Assembly (NCBI RefSeq): GCF_013389365.1
Contig: NZ_JACADJ010000039.1
Span: 1-37,134 of the forward strand
Origin: Desulfobacter latus
GTDB taxonomy: Bacteria; Desulfobacterota; Desulfobacteria; Desulfobacterales; Desulfobacteraceae
Length of the DNA: 37,134 nucleotides
Direction of reading: 5' to 3'
The notes under the pieces were generated by a model. That model had not been told where the DNA came from and ran no database searches. It saw only the letters and a program-made list of their open reading frames with translations. This document shows positions 16,028-26,435 of this stretch, in pieces; position 1 is the first letter of the stretch, and each line of letters opens with the position of its first letter. The position numbers were made by a program, and so were the translations under genes.

Positions 16028-18309
16028 TAATCCGTATCATCTGTTGCCGGCTGGATGGGGATAATTTCAAGGTTATTTACTTTTCTGTATCCACGGGGAA
16101 GCAGTTTTCCCCGTCGCCCCCTTGTACTTGTGTAATTCTGCTGGTTATCTGGTGTCAGCCGCAAGAAATGTTTGCCGGAATATATAACAAGCTTTGAATT
16201 TAAAGGCAATATTTTTAGAAACTTAAGCTTTTCAGGGGGATTGGGGCTTTTGCCGGAAGCCGAAATATGAATTATTTTATTGCCTTTGCCTTTTTTCAGG
16301 CGCGGCAGCTCGTTGACCGGGAAGATCAGCATCCTGCCGTCGGTGGTGATTGCGGCGACGTTGTCGGAATTGACATCCGATATGGGAAGTGGTGCCATTG
16401 GCTGGTCATTTGGGGATAAAGTGATTACTGCCTTTCCGTTTTTGAAATTGGTTAAAAAATCATTGAATTTGATGATATAACCATACCCATTGTCAGCAGC
16501 GTTGAGAAACAGGTCTTCATCTTCGGCGGCAATCATGGTGCAGATCGTTGCATCCGGGGCAAGGGTGAGATGCCCTGTGACGGGTTCCCCGTTTCCCCTG
16601 GCCGAGGGCAGGGCATGGGAGAACAGGGTATATGCCCGGCCCGAAGTATCAATGAGTACGATGGGTTTGTCGGATCGGGTGCGCAGATGGCACAGCAGAT
16701 GATCCCCGGTTCTAAATTTTACATTTGCAGGATCAATCTCATGGCCCTTTGCTGTCCGTATCCATCCATTGGTGGACAGAATAATGGTGACAGGCTCTAC
16801 TTCGATAATATCCGTAACCGAGAATGCTTCGGCATCCTTGCGTTTTTTGATGGGGGATCTGCGTTTATCTCCGAAGCTTTTGGCATCTTCTTCAATTTCT
16901 TTGATCATAAACGCCTTAAATGCCCGCGGTGAATTCAGGAGCTTATCAAGGTGCGCCTTTTCCTTGGAAAGTGCGGCCATTTCCTCGGTGATTTTAATTT
17001 CTTCCAGTTTGGCAAGCTGACGCAACCGGATTTCCAGAACCGCCTTAACCTGGATTTCGGACAAATTAAAGGTGTCCATGAGTTCTTTGGCTGGATCATC
17101 TGTCCTGCGTATGATTTCGATGACCTGATCAAGGTTGAGGAAAACGGTTTTAAATCCTTCCAGGATATGCAGCCGGCTGACAATTTTTTCCAGACGAAAC
17201 CGAAATTTCTTTTCAATGGTTGTTTTTCTGAACGAAAGCCATTCGTTCAGGATTCCTTTTAGATTTTTTACCCCGGGCCGACCGTCAAGGCCGATCATAT
17301 TCATGTTGATTGAAAAGGATTTTTCAAGATCCGTGGTGGCAAAAAGATGGTCTGCCAGGGCGTTAAGATCCACACGGTTTGACCGTGGCATCACCACTAA
17401 CCGTGTCGGCTCTTCGTGGTCGGATTCATCCCGTAGATCCGACACCATGGGCAGCTTTTTTGCAGTGATCTGGGCGGCGATCTGCTCGTAGATTTTTTCA
17501 GTGGACGCATGATAGGGAAGGGCTGTGAATACGAGCTCCCCGTCTTCTATGATATACTGCGCCCGCATTTTTACGCGCCCCTTACCGTTTTCATAGATGT
17601 CGCCGATTTCTGTTGCAGGGGTTATGATTTCAGCGTGGGTGGGGAAATCAGGACCTTTAATAAATTTACACAAGTCTTTTGTGTCGGCATTTTCATTTTC
17701 AATGAGAAAGATCAAGGCCTTTGCCATTTCCCTTAAATTATGCGGCGGGATGGAGGTGGCCATACCCACGGCAATGCCGCTGGTGCCGTTAAGCAGAATA
17801 TTGGGCAGACGCGCCGGCATCAGGGAGGGTTCTTCCAGGGTACCGTCAAAATTGGGAACCCACGCCACCGTGCCCTGTTCCAATTCATCCAAAAGAATTG
17901 TTGCATATCTGGACAGTCTTGATTCCGTATAGCGCATGGCTGCAAAGGACTTGGGATCATTGGGATCACCCCAGTTACCCTGCCCGTCCACCAGCGGATA
18001 TCTTAAAGAAAACGGCTGGGCCATCAGGACCATGGCCTCGTAGCAGGCGGTATCCCCGTGGGGGTGAAATTTACCCAGGACATCGCCCACGGTCCTGGCC
18101 GATTTTTTGAATTTGGCCGTGGAAGACAGGCCCAGTTGGCTCATGGAATATATGATTCTGCGCTGGACAGGTTTGAGCCCGTCACCGATATGGGGCAGGG
18201 CCCGGTCCAGGATGACATACATAGAATAGTTCAGATATGCGTTTTGGGTGAACTCCTTGAAGGGCAGGCGTTCAAACTCTTCAACACGGGAACTTGGGGT
18301 CTGGATCAT
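16027..18309 (-). CDS. parC: DNA topoisomerase IV subunit A
   Basis: 760 residues, close to ParC of other proteobacteria (about 750). The breakage-reunion domain has [16 protein letters not shown] and the catalytic tyrosine Y127 in [11 protein letters not shown]. It also has the [17 protein letters not shown] loop and the [11 protein letters not shown]-like [14 protein letters not shown]. The C-terminal third is a degenerate beta-pinwheel without the GyrA box, favouring ParC over GyrA. With ParE it decatenates daughter chromosomes. It starts 5 bp after the parE stop, with AAAGAGA in the parE tail as ribosome binding site. Confidence 0.94.
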   Translation of the reverse strand: MIQTPSSRVEEFERLPFKEFTQNAYLNYSMYVILDRALPHIGDGLKPVQRRIIYSMSQLGLSSTAKFKKSARTVGDVLGKFHPHGDTACYEAMVLMAQPFSLRYPLVDGQGNWGDPNDPKSFAAMRYTESRLSRYATILLDELEQGTVAWVPNFDGTLEEPSLMPARLPNILLNGTSGIAVGMATSIPPHNLREMAKALIFLIENENADTKDLCKFIKGPDFPTHAEIITPATEIGDIYENGKGRVKMRAQYIIEDGELVFTALPYHASTEKIYEQIAAQITAKKLPMVSDLRDESDHEEPTRLVVMPRSNRVDLNALADHLFATTDLEKSFSINMNMIGLDGRPGVKNLKGILNEWLSFRKTTIEKKFRFRLEKIVSRLHILEGFKTVFLNLDQVIEIIRRTDDPAKELMDTFNLSEIQVKAVLEIRLRQLAKLEEIKITEEMAALSKEKAHLDKLLNSPRAFKAFMIKEIEEDAKSFGDKRRSPIKKRKDAEAFSVTDIIEVEPVTIILSTNGWIRTAKGHEIDPANVKFRTGDHLLCHLRTRSDKPIVLIDTSGRAYTLFSHALPSARGNGEPVTGHLTLAPDATICTMIAAEDEDLFLNAADNGYGYIIKFNDFLTNFKNGKAVITLSPNDQPMAPLPISDVNSDNVAAITTDGRMLIFPVNELPRLKKGKGNKIIHISASGKSPNPPEKLKFLKILPLNSKLVIYSGKHFLRLTPDNQQNYTSTRGRRGKLLPRGYRKVNNLEIIPIQPATDDTD

Positions 18310-18314
18310 GCGTA

Positions 18315-20354
18315 TTAAATCTCTTTGATTACTCCATGGGTTTCAATCCAGCGTTTCCGGTCCCGGGTCCTTTTTTTACTCAAAAGCATATCCATGACCT
18401 GGAACACATCATTCTTTTTTGATGTCCGGGGACTGTCTGCTGCCGGGGGATCAGGGAACCTTTCGCTTTCAGATGAGTCTGATGTCGATTTTTGGTTTTC
18501 CCGGGCCGGGGCGGTTTTTTGTTCGCCGGCACCTGGTTCATCCGTGATTGTCAGCTGGACCAGACGTCGGGAGTCCGGAGCTATGGTGGTCTCCCGCAGT
18601 TGGGCTGGGTTCATCTCCCCCAATCCCTTGAAACGCTGGACATTTATTTTTGCCGGTTTTTTCCGGCGGCTCAGCCGTTTAATGATGGCGCTTTTTTCTG
18701 AATCATCAAGGGCGTAAAACACCTCTTTTCCCATGTCGATCCGGTAAAGGGGCGGCATGGCCACAAACACATGTCCCTGCCGGACCACTTCCGGAAAGTG
18801 CCTTAAAAAAAGTGCGCACAACAGGGTCGCAATATGCAGGCCATCAGAGTCTGCATCGGCCAGGATACATAATTTATTGTAGCGCAGTCTGGAGATATCA
18901 TCTGATCCCGGGACCACGCCCAGTACCTGGGAAATATCCCGGATCTCCTTGGATTCAAGTATGGCCGAAGAATTTAAATCCCAGGTATTCAAGATTTTTC
19001 CCCGCAGGGGCATAATGGCCTGAAAACGCCTGTCTCTGGCCTGCTTGGCCGAACCACCGGCAGAGTCGCCTTCCACAAAAAAAAGCTCCCGCTGTTTTTG
19101 GTCATCACTGGTACAGTCCGACAGTTTGGCCGGCAACGCGGCACCGCTGGTTCGGGTTTTCAAGGACACTTTTTTGCGTTTTCTTTCACGGCGTCTGGCA
19201 TTTTCAATGGCGGCCCGGGCAAGGGCTTCGCCGAACGCCACGTTCTGGTTCAGCCACAGGCTGAACGCGTCCCGGACCTGGAGATTAACCAGGCTTGCAC
19301 AATGCCGTGAAGAAAGACGTTCTTTGGTCTGGCCTGAAAACTGGGCCTCCACAAGTTTTACGGATAATACATATCCCACATTTTGCCAGATGTCTTCAGG
19401 GGTAAGAAACACCCCTTTCGGCAGAAGATTTCGAAATTTGCAGAATTCTTTAACAGACTCCAGCAAGCCGGATCTGAATCCGTTGACATGGGTACCCCCA
19501 AGTTTTGTGGGAATGAGATTAACATAACTTTCTTCAATATCAAGGGCCTCTTCCACCCCCCAGTTCACCGCCCATACGGCCTTTAAATCATCATTGTCGG
19601 CCGAGCCGGTGAACGGTTCCGGAAAAATGGTCTTAGTGCTGCGGATCATCTCTTGAAGGTATTGATCCAGGCCCTGGTCATAGTGCCAGGTGTCGGTTTC
19701 TCCGGTTTTTTCAACGGTAAAGGTGGTGGTCAGTCCCTGACAGAGTACCGCCTTGGATTTAAGCGCTGCCCGGATGGCAACCACATTGAATTGATCGGTA
19801 TCAAAATAGGTTGGCGCCGGTTTAAACGTCAGCGTGGTTCCGGTCTTGGCGGCTGTGCCGATCTCTTCCAGGTCTTTTGTTTTAGCACCATTTTGAAATT
19901 CAATGGTGTATCGTTTTTTGTCCCGGCAAATATCAATGCTCAGATCAATAGACAGCGCATTGACCACAGAGACGCCTACCCCATGAAGCCCGCCGGAAAA
20001 CGCATAATCCTTGTTTGAGAATTTGGCACCTGCATGCAGCTTGGTCATGATCAGTTCAACACCGGAAATACCTTCCTGGGGGTGTATGTCAACAGGCATT
20101 CCCCGGCCGTTGTCCGATACAGTGATTCTGTTGTCCTGGGTCAGGGTGACATCAATGCGTGTGGCAAAGCCCGCAATGGCCTCATCCACACTGTTGTCAA
20201 TAACTTCAAAGGCCAGGTGATCCGGGCTTGATGTGTCCGTGTACATACCGGGTCTGCGCTTGACCGGGTCAAGGCCTTTGAGTACCTCTATGGACCGGGC
20301 ATCATACCCTTGGTCTGCGGCCTTATCCTCTATTTTGCCATCAAATAAGTTCAT
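18315..20354 (-). CDS. parE: DNA topoisomerase IV subunit B
   Basis: 679 residues from the ATG at 20354. The frame stays open another 76 codons upstream, but that extension has no family similarity and the protein proper begins [16 protein letters not shown]. The GHKL ATPase has E50 in [15 protein letters not shown] and DNGRGMPV. The Toprim domain has [18 protein letters not shown] and [15 protein letters not shown]. After QLTIT there is a low-complexity insert of about 50 residues ([15 protein letters not shown] and following) before the conserved end [18 protein letters not shown]. It heads the parE-parC-mltF operon and is divergent from cyaA. Confidence 0.94.
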   Translation of the reverse strand: MNLFDGKIEDKAADQGYDARSIEVLKGLDPVKRRPGMYTDTSSPDHLAFEVIDNSVDEAIAGFATRIDVTLTQDNRITVSDNGRGMPVDIHPQEGISGVELIMTKLHAGAKFSNKDYAFSGGLHGVGVSVVNALSIDLSIDICRDKKRYTIEFQNGAKTKDLEEIGTAAKTGTTLTFKPAPTYFDTDQFNVVAIRAALKSKAVLCQGLTTTFTVEKTGETDTWHYDQGLDQYLQEMIRSTKTIFPEPFTGSADNDDLKAVWAVNWGVEEALDIEESYVNLIPTKLGGTHVNGFRSGLLESVKEFCKFRNLLPKGVFLTPEDIWQNVGYVLSVKLVEAQFSGQTKERLSSRHCASLVNLQVRDAFSLWLNQNVAFGEALARAAIENARRRERKRKKVSLKTRTSGAALPAKLSDCTSDDQKQRELFFVEGDSAGGSAKQARDRRFQAIMPLRGKILNTWDLNSSAILESKEIRDISQVLGVVPGSDDISRLRYNKLCILADADSDGLHIATLLCALFLRHFPEVVRQGHVFVAMPPLYRIDMGKEVFYALDDSEKSAIIKRLSRRKKPAKINVQRFKGLGEMNPAQLRETTIAPDSRRLVQLTITDEPGAGEQKTAPARENQKSTSDSSESERFPDPPAADSPRTSKKNDVFQVMDMLLSKKRTRDRKRWIETHGVIKEI

Positions 20355-20377
20355 AAAAAAATTCTGGTATGGTATAC

Positions 20378-20394
20378 AATATTGAAACAATATT
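20378..20394. promoter_or_regulatory. palindrome in the parE-cyaA divergent region
   Basis: AATATTGAAACAATATT is a perfect inverted repeat with a 3-bp centre. It lies 24 bp upstream of the parE start in the only divergent promoter region of the block. It could be an operator or a chance AT-rich palindrome. Confidence 0.3.
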
Positions 20395-20513
20395 AAAGAT
20401 TGTAACGAAATTTTAAATTGAACATAAATCATATACCAAATTCCAATTAAAATATAGGCGGCATCACATAAAAATTGGGGAACCATCTGAAATGTGGGGA
20501 TTGGTACAGCAAT

Positions 20514-23500
20514 ATGGATGACTTTAATCCTGAATTCAATCATCATACCTTTGATGATTACTGGAAGACCCTTGATGAACAACAGCGTAGGACGCTGGTC
20601 CTTCAGGCACCAGCATTGCCTGGCTATCTTGGGCTTCTACCGATTTTAAGCGGTGTTTTTTCAAACCATTACCTTTTAAGGGAAGCGGGAAGGAAAAGTT
20701 TGTACGAGATCGCTTTTGTTATCCGGAAGAATATTGAAACACCGCTGGAGAATAAACCGTTAAAACAGGCGCAGGCCGATGCTTTTCAGGGCGCAGCGCT
20801 TATTTACCGCAAAATTTTTGCGCAAATGTCATTTTCAGATAAAAGTGTTCTTATCCAGGCGTTGATGAATATTGGCAGTATCGGCGCCTTTTTTGCCTTT
20901 AAGGCCGTTTACCTGGAACGGGTTTCCCAGGACGTAATAAAAAAATGTATCAGCGATCTGGATGACCGCCTTCGTTTGATTTTTGTTGATCAGTATCTGC
21001 AGGCAGACCCTGCCATCCGTATGCGTTTTGCAAATTTGTTTCGCTATGTACTTGCCGGTGTGAAGCAGCGCGAGGCTGTGACCTGGTATTATGCCGACCT
21101 GTTTGACCGGGAACGGGATGTTGATCCGTATTTAAATAATATTGACGCCCCGTTGCGAGACCCTGCTCTCATAGAAGACAATGAGCTGTTGTCCGTGGAA
21201 CCTGAAGACAGGATTACCGGTCTTAAAGCCATGTCAATGATGCGATCAAAGCTGCCTTTACGGGTTTTTAAAAAAGCATTGACCCAACAAAACGTAAAAA
21301 AGATCAGGATGGCTGTGTACCATCTGATTGAAAACTCGTCCTTTGGACTGTACCCGGAGCTGTTCGAGGCGGTGTTTGAACGGTTTCAATATGCCGATAC
21401 CAACGAGGCGATCAGCGCTTTTAAAGCCCTTGTTGTGAGCGGCAGACACCCCTTTCATCAGGTTATGAATATGGTCCGGCACACGTATCCTTCCCTTATT
21501 CCCATCATCCATATGGAAATTTCAGCCTTGTCCAGACTCTCATTTTTTGCGCTCCAGGACATTGCCTTGAATAAGGGGGCCTATCAGGGTGAAAACTATG
21601 ATGTCAATCTATCATGTATTTTCGGCATGATCAAAAAACGTCCGGAACGGGTGGTCAGGATTTTAAAGGAAAACATAGAACTTTGCAGCTCGGACCGGAT
21701 CAGGAAAGAAGTGGACAGGCTTATAGTAAAAACCCAGCGTCTGCTGCTCAAGGAACGCAAAAGCATTGTCGCGCCTTTCAAGGATATCCAGACGGAAATG
21801 CCCCAGAAAAAATCCATGGTCGCCTTTTTAAAATCCATGCTCAAGGATTCGGTCCAAAAAAAACTCAATGATCTACAGCAGCGGATTATTCCCCAGGATC
21901 TGAATTTCCGGAAAGCGCTTATCCGGGACCAGGATCTGTCCGGGATGGATTTGACTCGATCCATGCTTAATCTGACCCATGCACAGATTTTTAATACGTT
22001 GCTGACAGGTATTCATGTGTCAGGCGGTGTATGCTGGAATACCCTGTTTTATAATATGAATTTGGATGAAGCGGTATTTGATCTGACCTGTTTTGATAAT
22101 GCCGTTTTTGTCAATGTCTCTGCCCAAAAGACAACATTCAACCAGTGCAGCTTTCAAAACGCCTCTTTTTATAATTGTAATTTCAACGGGGCAGACCTGA
22201 GCGATGCCCTGTTCATTAAGGCCGTTATCTCAAAATCTTATTTTAACGAAACAAATTTAACCTGTGCCGTTTTTGCCCACGCACGGCTATCCGGCATTTC
22301 CTTTGCCAATGCCTGCCTTCACATGGCGGATTTCACCAATGCCAGGGCCCGGTTTTGCCGGTTTGCATCACATTCAGCCATGGATGTGCGCGTCCGGAAT
22401 CTGAATTATAATGACAGGACGTATCAACTCAGTTTCGATGACTTGCCGGCGATTGATCCCCGGATGACCAATGAAATAAATATACTTATTTTCTCTGAGT
22501 TTATTCATTTTGGACAAGCAAAGTTTTTTAAACAAAATAAATTAAGTCTTTTATTGGCTTTTGATATTTTTAAACCGGAACAGGCGAACTTTTTTCAGCT
22601 TTTACCTTTACTGATCCATGAAAATATTTCAATGCCGGAAACCGGCGAAATTTTATCATCAACGCCGTGTGGCGTGGCCGATTATCTGCCGTCAATGGAG
22701 ACTGAACGAGTTGGCCGGCACTACCTGGGAAATGCCGATGTTATTGTCCGGCGGCATTCAAATCCCTCTATCTTTGCGATATATTCCATGGGAAGTGTTG
22801 GGTCGGTTGCCCAAACTGCGGCGTCTGACATTGACTACTGGATTTGTATAGATGAAAAACGGCTGGGGCGCCAGGCAACCGATCTTTTGCGTCAGAAACT
22901 TGATGGGTTGGAAAATATGGCCCTGGAACGGTTTAAAATTCAGGTCACCTTTTTTATTGTGGATATTTTTAAGGCGCGTGATAATGATTTTGGCGGGTCT
23001 TCCCAGGAAAGTTCAGGCTCAGCCCAGGCCCTGCTGCTCAAAGAGGAATTTTACCGGACCATGATCCATGTGGCCGGCAGACTGCCCTTGTGGACGGCGC
23101 TTCCTACCAGCATCAGCCGCCATTATTATAATCTGATCCATGACTGCATCAATCATTTGCCCGGGACTAAACGCTATATTGATCTGGGTGATATCCATGC
23201 CGTACCCCGTAATGAATATTTCGGCGCTTCTATCTGGCAAATGTTTAAATGGCTGAAAAGCCCTTTTAAATCAGTTATCAAGATGGCTTTACTGGAAAAA
23301 TACATCAATACATATGACCGGGAACCCATGCTGTGCAATGAGTATAAAAACGAATGGATGAATTCAGGGACCCATCTAAAGCCGGGACAGAACGATTCCT
23401 ATATTATTTTGCTCAATACCCTGATTCAATTTTATATGAAGTCAGGGGATACAGGTTCCATCAAGCTTTTGCTCACCTGTTTTTTTCTCAAGCTGGGGAT

Positions 23501-24389
23501 TACAAAACAATCAGGGTTGAATTTCAGTGTTTTTGGCCTGCGACGCATCCTTTTAGAAAGGTGCCTTCGGGAATGGGGATGGACCCCGGAAAAGGTGTTT
23601 GAGATCGGTCGATTCAGATCCTGGCCTTATGCCGCCATTTACCGTCTTTCTTTGACCATTGAACAGTACATGATGACACGGTACACGGATCTTAAAAGCC
23701 GGTTCAGGGATGATTCCGGGCCGGCTATTTCTGAGCAGGACCGCAGGGTTCTTGAGCGCAAAGTAGATATCCAGTTCCAGGACAAGCCGGGTAAGATTAA
23801 AAGACTGCTTTTAATCTCAAGCGGGGACCGTCATTTCTCGCGGCTTTATCTAAGATACCTGGTCGCATCCGGGAAAAAATACGGTCAGTGGCAATTGATC
23901 CACAAACCATCTATTCAGGCCCGGATGGATGAAGAATCTATACTTACGGCGAGTTCTGTGGAGGAGATCGGGGCCTGGTTGATTCACAACCATCTTTATA
24001 CAAACCACACTTTTTTGGGCATGTTGCCGAATTCCACGGAAGTTTCCCATGACAGCATTGAAAAACTTTACAGAAAAATGTATGATTTTTTTATCCTCGA
24101 ATTGGCAAAGCCGGTTAGTTTTGATGCATTGAGCAGGAGGCCGTTCATTACAAGTTTGTTTGTTTCCGTCAATTTTTATGCGCAAAGACCCAGCGGCAAA
24201 ATTTCAGATTTTACACTGGTCTACCTGAATTCCTGGGAAGAGATGTTTTTGCACACCACAAGGCTTGAAATGCCGGTGTCGGACCTTGAAACGGTTAAAA
24301 AACAGATTTGCACATGGCTTGATTTACAGAAACTGCCCACAAATACAGTTTTTCATCTCCCCAGAAGGGGCGCTTCAAGGTTGGCTTAG
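20514..24389 (+). CDS. cyaA: class I adenylate cyclase with pentapeptide repeats
   Basis: 1291 residues from the ATG at 20514; an in-frame TTG lies at 20475. The protein should make cyclic AMP from ATP. The N-terminal 470 residues look helical and repetitive. About residues 475-620 are pentapeptide-like repeats (LSGMDLTRSMLNLTHAQI, ADLSDALFIKAV, ADFTNARARF). The class I cyclase core follows: YSMGSVGSVAQTAASDIDYW with D772 and D774 matching the GSxSSVGQ...SDLDIW motif of E. coli CyaA. Then come SSGSAQALLLKEEFYRT, YIDLGDIHAVPRNEYFGAS and the SPFKSVIKMALLEKYI segment. E. coli CyaA has 848 residues and its regulatory half lies C-terminal, so this layout is different. It is convergent with the LOG gene. 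Confidence 0.88.
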   Translation: MDDFNPEFNHHTFDDYWKTLDEQQRRTLVLQAPALPGYLGLLPILSGVFSNHYLLREAGRKSLYEIAFVIRKNIETPLENKPLKQAQADAFQGAALIYRKIFAQMSFSDKSVLIQALMNIGSIGAFFAFKAVYLERVSQDVIKKCISDLDDRLRLIFVDQYLQADPAIRMRFANLFRYVLAGVKQREAVTWYYADLFDRERDVDPYLNNIDAPLRDPALIEDNELLSVEPEDRITGLKAMSMMRSKLPLRVFKKALTQQNVKKIRMAVYHLIENSSFGLYPELFEAVFERFQYADTNEAISAFKALVVSGRHPFHQVMNMVRHTYPSLIPIIHMEISALSRLSFFALQDIALNKGAYQGENYDVNLSCIFGMIKKRPERVVRILKENIELCSSDRIRKEVDRLIVKTQRLLLKERKSIVAPFKDIQTEMPQKKSMVAFLKSMLKDSVQKKLNDLQQRIIPQDLNFRKALIRDQDLSGMDLTRSMLNLTHAQIFNTLLTGIHVSGGVCWNTLFYNMNLDEAVFDLTCFDNAVFVNVSAQKTTFNQCSFQNASFYNCNFNGADLSDALFIKAVISKSYFNETNLTCAVFAHARLSGISFANACLHMADFTNARARFCRFASHSAMDVRVRNLNYNDRTYQLSFDDLPAIDPRMTNEINILIFSEFIHFGQAKFFKQNKLSLLLAFDIFKPEQANFFQLLPLLIHENISMPETGEILSSTPCGVADYLPSMETERVGRHYLGNADVIVRRHSNPSIFAIYSMGSVGSVAQTAASDIDYWICIDEKRLGRQATDLLRQKLDGLENMALERFKIQVTFFIVDIFKARDNDFGGSSQESSGSAQALLLKEEFYRTMIHVAGRLPLWTALPTSISRHYYNLIHDCINHLPGTKRYIDLGDIHAVPRNEYFGASIWQMFKWLKSPFKSVIKMALLEKYINTYDREPMLCNEYKNEWMNSGTHLKPGQNDSYIILLNTLIQFYMKSGDTGSIKLLLTCFFLKLGITKQSGLNFSVFGLRRILLERCLREWGWTPEKVFEIGRFRSWPYAAIYRLSLTIEQYMMTRYTDLKSRFRDDSGPAISEQDRRVLERKVDIQFQDKPGKIKRLLLISSGDRHFSRLYLRYLVASGKKYGQWQLIHKPSIQARMDEESILTASSVEEIGAWLIHNHLYTNHTFLGMLPNSTEVSHDSIEKLYRKMYDFFILELAKPVSFDALSRRPFITSLFVSVNFYAQRPSGKISDFTLVYLNSWEEMFLHTTRLEMPVSDLETVKKQICTWLDLQKLPTNTVFHLPRRGASRLA

Positions 24390-24403
24390 AACCGGCTTGA
24401 AGA

Positions 24404-25069
24404 CTAAGGCCGCTTGTAAAAGTTGTCCACTATTTCAAGGGCCTGTTCCGGGGTGTCAACTAATGAAAATAGATCCATATCCACAGGTGAGATTAATTCG
24501 TTTACTGCAAGTGAATTCTCAATCCACGCCAGAAGTCCGCCCCAGAAGTCTTTGTTCATTAAAATAACAGGCATTTTTCGGATACGCCGGGTTTGAACCA
24601 GCGTCAGGGTTTCAAACATTTCATCCATTGTACCAAGTCCCCCCGGCATAATAATATAGGCTTGGGCATATTTAACAAACATGACCTTTCGGATAAAAAA
24701 ATAATTAAAGTCTAAAGATCGGGTCATATAGGCATTACCCTCTTCTTCAAAAGGCAGATTGATTTTCAGCCCGACGGATTCCCCGTTCTGCTCTGATGCG
24801 CCCAGGTTTGCCGCTTCCATTATACCCGGCCCCCCACCTGTGATGATTGCATAACCACCGGCTGCAAAACAGGCGGCTGTCTTTCTTGCCGTTTCATAAT
24901 CAGGATGGGCCCTGGTCGTTCTTGCAGAACCGAAAATAGAGACAGCCGGTCCCAGGTCATGAAGTCCGTCTATGCCGTCAACAAATTCGCCCATAATTTT
25001 AAACAGGCGCCATGATTCACCGGACTTGAAATCATCAATCGGGTACTGAATGGTCTTGGGGGTACTCAT
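24404..25069 (-). CDS. LOG family (TIGR00730-type) nucleotide phosphoribohydrolase-like protein
   Basis: 221 residues from the ATG at 25069; a TTG at 25075 is the alternative. The family is a Rossmann-like fold often labelled lysine decarboxylase in error; characterised members release free bases from nucleoside monophosphates (cytokinin-type or purine). The signature motifs are present: SIFGSARTTRAHPDY, GGGPGIMEAANLGA (about residues 78-92) and PGGLGTMDEMFETLTLVQ (about 142-158). An N-terminal extension of about 40 residues precedes the core, as in the longer subgroup. The gene is convergent with cyaA; only 14 bp separates the stops. Confidence 0.88.
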   Translation of the reverse strand: MSTPKTIQYPIDDFKSGESWRLFKIMGEFVDGIDGLHDLGPAVSIFGSARTTRAHPDYETARKTAACFAAGGYAIITGGGPGIMEAANLGASEQNGESVGLKINLPFEEEGNAYMTRSLDFNYFFIRKVMFVKYAQAYIIMPGGLGTMDEMFETLTLVQTRRIRKMPVILMNKDFWGGLLAWIENSLAVNELISPVDMDLFSLVDTPEQALEIVDNFYKRP

Positions 25070-25303
25070 GTTCAACTGTTCCTTTCTTCTTACTCATTCT
25101 TACCTATCAGGTATAAATGATGAGAAATTCCTGCTTCATAAACTAAAACGGTTCAGAGTGCAAGTTCAGATCGCCCAACCCAACTGGCTAAAATATATTA
25201 AATGTGGTATATACTATTCACTTTATGACACCTGATCAAGTTGGTCGGTTTTTATTTTCACTTTATTATTTTTAATAACACAAAAAGAAAAAACTCATTT
25301 GAA

Positions 25304-25612
25304 ATGAATATAAACTTGGATTTTCAATATTCAGTATTCCGGCAGACAGCGGTTGTCAATGCCTTGGGAATGCATGCGCGGCCCGCGGCATTGATTGCGG
25401 GGATGACCCAGGATGCCGTTGGTGATATCTGGTTGTCAGATGGAAAAAGCATTGTGGATGCCACAAGCGTTATCGAAATTTTATCCCTGTGTGCGGTTAC
25501 AGGAACAAAGGTATCCATTTTTACGGAAAAGGAAGAAGATTCTGCCCTGGCAGATAAGATTAAAAATTTTTTTGATATCGGATTTGGAGAAAGTCAACTA
25601 CCCCTCGGCTGA
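25304..25612 (+). CDS. ptsH: HPr-family phosphocarrier protein
   Basis: 102 residues from the ATG at 25304; the open frame extends 21 codons upstream without family similarity. The active-site motif is NALGMHARPAALIA with H24 as phosphorylation site. S55 in DATSVIEILSLCA sits where HPr kinase acts in some species. The protein carries phosphate from enzyme I to PTS components. Its last six codons (about SQLPLG) come from the IscB element, whose omega RNA begins at 25593; the native C-terminus was probably near FFDIGFGE. ptsI follows after the element. Confidence 0.88.
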   Translation: MNINLDFQYSVFRQTAVVNALGMHARPAALIAGMTQDAVGDIWLSDGKSIVDATSVIEILSLCAVTGTKVSIFTEKEEDSALADKIKNFFDIGFGESQLPLG

Positions 25613-25842
25613 AGACCGAGGGGCTTGAAAAAGCCCCAAAGTTGACCAGTCTAAGTGCTTCGAGCTAAGTGCTTCGAGCACTACGTTAGATCGGAAACAG
25701 GTACCCTGGGGTGCTCGCCGGCTCCAGGTTCTACGGTAAGTGGTTAAACAGGTCTAAGGGGTTAAGCCGGTGCTGCTTGCGCCAAACCCGATCATAACAT
25801 TGACGAGGCAAACATTACCTTGGAAACAAGAGGATTTTAAAA
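25593..25842 (+). ncRNA. IscB omega RNA (HEARO)
   Basis: An outer stem GTCAAC/GTTGAC (25593-25598 with 25641-25646) encloses the hairpin CCCCTCGG...CCGAGGGG and the hairpin GGGGCTTGAAAAAGCCCC. Next is an AGTGCTTCGAGCACT hairpin then ACG, a variable domain with CCGGCT...AGCCGG pairing, and the 3' block AACATTGACGAGGCAAACATTACC directly before iscB (shown here in part). In IscB systems this RNA guides DNA cleavage; the guide is the sequence just 5' of the scaffold, here the end of ptsH. CTAAGTGCTTCGAG is duplicated in tandem at 25651-25678, adding an extra hairpin copy. Confidence 0.88.
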
Positions 25843-26398
25843 TTGAGTGTATTTGTTCTGGATACAAACAAAAAGCCTCAGAATCCGGTGCATCCGGCAA
25901 AGGCAAGACTGCTTTTGACAGAAGGAAAAGCCGCAGTTTTCAGACAGTTCCCCTTCACAATCATTTTGAAAGAGACCGTTTTGGACTCTGACAAAATTCA
26001 ACCGGACGACCAGGGGACTTTACAAAACGCATTGGCTTGATGCCGCCTGTGTCGGGAAAAGCACACCTGAAAAGATTTTTCAGATCGACAAAACCGTGTT
26101 GATTGTAAAGGCAGACGGTCATGGCTCAAGACAGATGTGCAGGGTAAACAAGTTCGGATTCCCCCGGACAACAGCAAAGTCAACTGAGAAAAAAGTCAAA
26201 GGCTTTCAGACGGGCGACATCGTCAAAGCGGTTGTCACTTCCGGCAAAAAGGTTGGAACGTACACCGGGCGCGTCGCTGTCAGAAAAAGCGGATCATTTA
26301 ACATTAAAACAGTGGACAAAACAGTACAGGGCATTAGCTGGAAATATTGCAGGCTGCTTCATGCATCTGACGGTTATTCCTACAATACGACGTGCTAA
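25843..26398 (+). pseudogene. iscB: IscB with RuvC and HNH regions deleted
   Basis: The first frame (TTG at 25843, AGAGGA upstream) reads SVFVLDTNKKPQNPVHPAKA then KAAVFRQFPFTIILKE: the PLMP domain and the start of the protein. It stops at 26038. The second frame picks up KTHWLDAACVGKSTPEKI near 26024 and runs through GSRQMCRVNKFGFPRT, VKGFQTGDIVKAVV and GISWKYCRLLHASDGYSY, the C-terminal domain of IscB, to a stop at 26396. RuvC-I (the DPGS block), bridge helix, HNH, RuvC-II and RuvC-III are all missing, roughly 300 residues. The join is out of frame, so no nuclease can be made. Confidence 0.88.
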
Positions 26399-26435
26399 GG
26401 TCCGGTGCATGGCTACTAAATTATTATAAGGAGGG

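Noticed and set aside
20355-20582. 76-codon N-terminal extension of parE
   Set aside because: It has no similarity to ParE, is AT-rich, overlaps the divergent promoter region, and the family sequence begins at MNLFDGK.
25600-25842. CRISPR array or tandem-repeat locus
   Set aside because: The short repeated motifs are stems of the omega RNA; no regular spacer-repeat pattern exists here or anywhere in the window.
26096-26398. A separate 100-residue gene
   Set aside because: It is the C-terminal part of IscB in a shifted frame, not an independent gene.
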